Assembly (NCBI GenBank): GCA_900107365.1
Contig: FNPS01000010.1
Coordinates: 1-64,000, forward strand
Origin: Flavobacterium aquidurense
GTDB lineage: Bacteria; Bacteroidota; Bacteroidia; Flavobacteriales; Flavobacteriaceae
Length of the DNA stretch: 64,000 bases
Direction: 5' to 3'
Shown here: piece after piece, positions 61,473 through 64,000 of the stretch
Layout: every line of letters begins with the position of its first letter
Position numbering within the stretch: the first letter of the stretch is position 1
Notes under the pieces: generated by a model
Databases searched by the model: none
Told to the model about the DNA's origin: nothing
The model's input: the letters and a program-made list of their open reading frames with translations, nothing else
Program-made: the position numbers and the translations under genes

Positions 61473-64000
61473 CTATTTAAATTTTACAGTCAAACCAAAT
61501 GCAATACTTCTTGTACGTGGATAAATTCCTTTATCTGCACCAAAATTATCTGCAGGATCGCCACTTGCGCTTACATTTAATTCAGGATCAACACCCGTGT
61601 AATCTGTAATTAGCAGTAAATTGTTTCCTGTAAGTGAAAGACGTATGTTATCTATATACTTATCAGTAAAACGGAATGTATATCCGGCAGTAACATTGTC
61701 TAAACGTATGAACGAACCGTCTTCTAACCATAAATCAGATCCGTACGGAGATGTAAAAATTCCTTTTTCAACAGCACTTTGTAAGACATTCGAACTACCA
61801 GTATTTTCCAACATACTCAACCTTTGATTAAGTGTATTGTAAATTTTATTTCCTCCAGAACCTCTCCACAGCATAGAAGCGTCAAAGTTTTTATATCTGT
61901 AAGATGGGTTAAATGCAAAAGTATAAGTTGGTAGTGCTGAACCTGCGTTGTAACGATCTGGACTTCTGAAACCTTGATCGATAAGACCGTTTCCATCACG
62001 ATCTTTTACTGTTTCAACATTCTGGCTATTTTTACCTGTACTTTCTAAGATATAAAAGGAACCAATTGGTTGTCCTTGTACTAAGAAAGAGTTGGGTGCT
62101 CCCCATGATATATAATCGGTATTTAAAGGAATACCATTAATACTTCCACTTAAATTTAGTACTTCGTTTTTCATGAAAGATACGTTTCCAGCCAATGTTA
62201 ATGTGCTGTTCTCAGTTTTAATAACATCATAAGCAAGAGCAACCTCTAAACCTTTGTTTGAAATACTTCCTACATTGGCTTTAATTCTATTGTAAGGATA
62301 AGGAGGCTGAGGTACAGTATAGTCAAATAAAAGATTATCTGTAGTAGAATCGTAAACATCGACACTACCTCTTAATCTGTTGTCAAAAAGACCAAAATCA
62401 AGTCCGATGTTAGTTTGTTTTTTTGTTTCCCATTTCAAATCAGCATTTGCATTTTGAGAAATGGTAAAATTAGTGATAATAGAACCTCCAAAATAAATAT
62501 TTCCAGCGCTATCAACCAATGGCAAAGAGGTTTGTGGATTAAGACCTTGTTGGTTTCCCGTTACACCATATCCAACACGTAATTTTAATTCATTAAACAA
62601 ATTTTGATTAGTCATAAATGACTCTTTATTAATTTGCCAGGCCACAGATGCTGAAGGGAAATTTCCCCATTTGTTATTTGCACCAAATACAGATGAACCA
62701 TCTCGTCTGATACTTGCTGTTAATAAATAACGATCTAATAAAGAGTAGTTTAATCTTCCTAAATAAGAAACTAAAGATCTGTCATTTTTATAAGATCTGA
62801 TATCTGAAGCTCTAACCTTAGACATGTCACCAAATTGAAGCGCATTGTAAGTAGCTTCATCACTAATAAAACCTCTTGCCTGAGTATAATTACCCTGATA
62901 AGTTTGGCTTTGCCATTCGTATAAAGCCAATGCATTAAAGCTATGGATTCCGAAAGTTCTTTTATAGTTAACACTTAAATTGGTTAATTTTTCATTTTGT
63001 CTTTTGTTATCGATATTAGCAAAACCATTTTGCTCAATTGCATTAGAATCTGTTGATTCTGCCGGCATGTAATATCCTTGAGTTGAATTTGTTTTTCTCC
63101 AGCTACCAAACCAGTTTGCTGAAAAACCTTTTCCTAAATCCAAATCTGCCTTTAAACTTCCGAATAAATTATCCTCTTGTTTTTCATTTGTAACTTCTTG
63201 AGCAGCTGCATAAGGATTTAAATAATGAAATACGGTTGAATCTGTAAAGTAAGTTCCATCTGTATTAAAAACAGGATCTGTTGGTCTTGCCAATAATGCA
63301 TTTGTGATCAAATTTGACATATAAGCTACAGTTCCTATACTACCAATACTGCTTGTTGTATTATTGACTCCTGTATTTAAATTAAAAGTTAATTTTAATT
63401 TGTCATTAAGAGCCAATTGTGTTGCCTGAAGACGACCAATATATTTTTGATTGCTTGAATTAATTACCACTCCATCTTGCATAATAGCCGTAATAGACGC
63501 TCTGTAATTAAACTTATCTGTTCCTCCACCAAATGATAATGTGTGTGTTTGCGTAATTCCGGTTTGAGTCAAAAGACCGTACCAATTTGTGTTTGAACCG
63601 TGATTTGAAGACGCAGGAACACCAACACTTTGGGCTGTTTTCCACCATTCCTCTGCATCAAGCATATCTAATTTTTTTGGAATAAAATCGATAGATGTAT
63701 ATCCTACATATTCCATCGTTGTTTTTCCGGCTTTATTCTTTTTAGTAGTTACGATAATAACTCCAGGCGCTCCTCTAGAACCGTAGACTGCAGTAGCAGA
63801 AGCATCTTTTAATACATCTATCGTTTCAATTTCGCTTGGCGGAACCTGGTTTAATAAATCCATATTTCCCTGAATTCCATCAACAACAACTAGCGGATCA
63901 TTTCCTCCAATTAAGGAAGAAATACCTCTAATACGAACGCTAGGTCCTGCACCTGGTTCGCTACCTATTTGCGTAATATTTACACCAGCAGCTTTTCCTG
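61473..64000 (-). CDS. susC: SusC/RagA TonB-linked outer-membrane transporter (5' end outside window)
   Basis: At least 842 aa; the reading frame continues open to the window edge, so the signal peptide, carboxypeptidase-like domain and first plug strands are missing. Visible plug motifs: GPSVRIRGISS, DPLVVVDGIQG and DVLKDASATAVYGSRGAPGV. The barrel ends with GLTVKFK. It imports glucan fragments captured by SusD. The internal ATG at 63863 lies in the plug and is not a start. The regulator, commonly SusR or an AraC/LacI type, is not visible. Confidence 0.95.
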   Translation of the reverse strand, partial: GKAAGVNITQIGSEPGAGPSVRIRGISSLIGGNDPLVVVDGIQGNMDLLNQVPPSEIETIDVLKDASATAVYGSRGAPGVIIVTTKKNKAGKTTMEYVGYTSIDFIPKKLDMLDAEEWWKTAQSVGVPASSNHGSNTNWYGLLTQTGITQTHTLSFGGGTDKFNYRASITAIMQDGVVINSSNQKYIGRLQATQLALNDKLKLTFNLNTGVNNTTSSIGSIGTVAYMSNLITNALLARPTDPVFNTDGTYFTDSTVFHYLNPYAAAQEVTNEKQEDNLFGSLKADLDLGKGFSANWFGSWRKTNSTQGYYMPAESTDSNAIEQNGFANIDNKRQNEKLTNLSVNYKRTFGIHSFNALALYEWQSQTYQGNYTQARGFISDEATYNALQFGDMSKVRASDIRSYKNDRSLVSYLGRLNYSLLDRYLLTASIRRDGSSVFGANNKWGNFPSASVAWQINKESFMTNQNLFNELKLRVGYGVTGNQQGLNPQTSLPLVDSAGNIYFGGSIITNFTISQNANADLKWETKKQTNIGLDFGLFDNRLRGSVDVYDSTTDNLLFDYTVPQPPYPYNRIKANVGSISNKGLEVALAYDVIKTENSTLTLAGNVSFMKNEVLNLSGSINGIPLNTDYISWGAPNSFLVQGQPIGSFYILESTGKNSQNVETVKDRDGNGLIDQGFRSPDRYNAGSALPTYTFAFNPSYRYKNFDASMLWRGSGGNKIYNTLNQRLSMLENTGSSNVLQSAVEKGIFTSPYGSDLWLEDGSFIRLDNVTAGYTFRFTDKYIDNIRLSLTGNNLLLITDYTGVDPELNVSASGDPADNFGADKGIYPRTRSIAFGLTVKFK

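Noticed and set aside
61473..63863. susC starting at the ATG at 63863.
   Set aside because: Conserved plug-domain sequence continues in frame to the window edge, so the gene is truncated by the window.

Overview
The window is a stretch of a Bacteroidetes chromosome, almost certainly Flavobacterium or a close relative in Flavobacteriaceae. The evidence is AT-rich DNA with A/T-rich intergenic regions, promoter -7 boxes of the form TAnnTTTG, type IX secretion (T9SS) C-terminal sorting domains, SusC/SusD/SusE proteins, DUF5689, DUF3078 and DUF2480 families, and an epimerase-like L-threonine dehydrogenase of the type first characterised in Flavobacterium. All calls are from reading the sequence and recalling families; no database search was run.

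Layout. 1-517: two tRNA-Asn genes, a broken third tRNA-Asn copy carrying an 18-bp palindrome, and a terminator. 518-5737: housekeeping genes rseP (site-2 protease), an Old Yellow Enzyme, a Gfo/Idh/MocA oxidoreductase and an MFS transporter. 5963-11170: a TonB-dependent receptor with a DUF5689 surface lipoprotein, then a secreted unknown. 11324-16160: hflX and three secreted proteins. 16240-29136: the SUF iron-sulfur cluster assembly genes (iscA/erpA-like, sufB, sufC, sufD, sufS, sufE, sufT-like, DUF2480), all on the minus strand. This locus is broken up by accessory DNA: a four-helix-bundle S23-like gene between 21-bp repeats, a GxxExxY gene between two MITE-like elements, a hexamer tandem array with inverted ends, and a four-gene plus-strand block that separates sufD from sufS. 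Three genes of that block form a compact operon: a P-loop ATPase/kinase-like protein, a PIN-acetyltransferase-EVE/ASCH-like fusion, and an ASCH protein. It is the best candidate here for a little-described RNA- or nucleotide-directed system.

29498-32457: a coiled-coil membrane protein, a metallo-beta-lactamase-fold hydrolase and a DUF481 protein. 32603-39837: a 2173-residue T9SS-exported leucine-rich-repeat protein made of seven super-repeats, with a fibronectin-III-like lipoprotein 2 nt downstream. 40125-46109: secreted S8 and M1 peptidases, a DUF418 membrane protein and threonine dehydrogenase. 46454-50426: a lipoprotein translationally overlapped with mfd. Just after mfd lies a frameshifted gene and then a second, diverged copy of the last 17 codons of mfd plus its stop, the scar of a past insertion or replacement.

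51541-64000: a starch/alpha-glucan utilisation (Sus) locus on the minus strand, transcribed susC-susD-susE-GH13-GH97-GH13. The first GH13 enzyme is a surface or periplasmic lipoprotein. The last is a large T9SS-secreted multidomain amylase. The likely flow is extracellular attack by the T9SS amylase, capture by SusD/SusE, import through SusC, and periplasmic trimming by the GH97 enzyme. susC runs off the right edge, so its N-terminus and any regulator are not visible.
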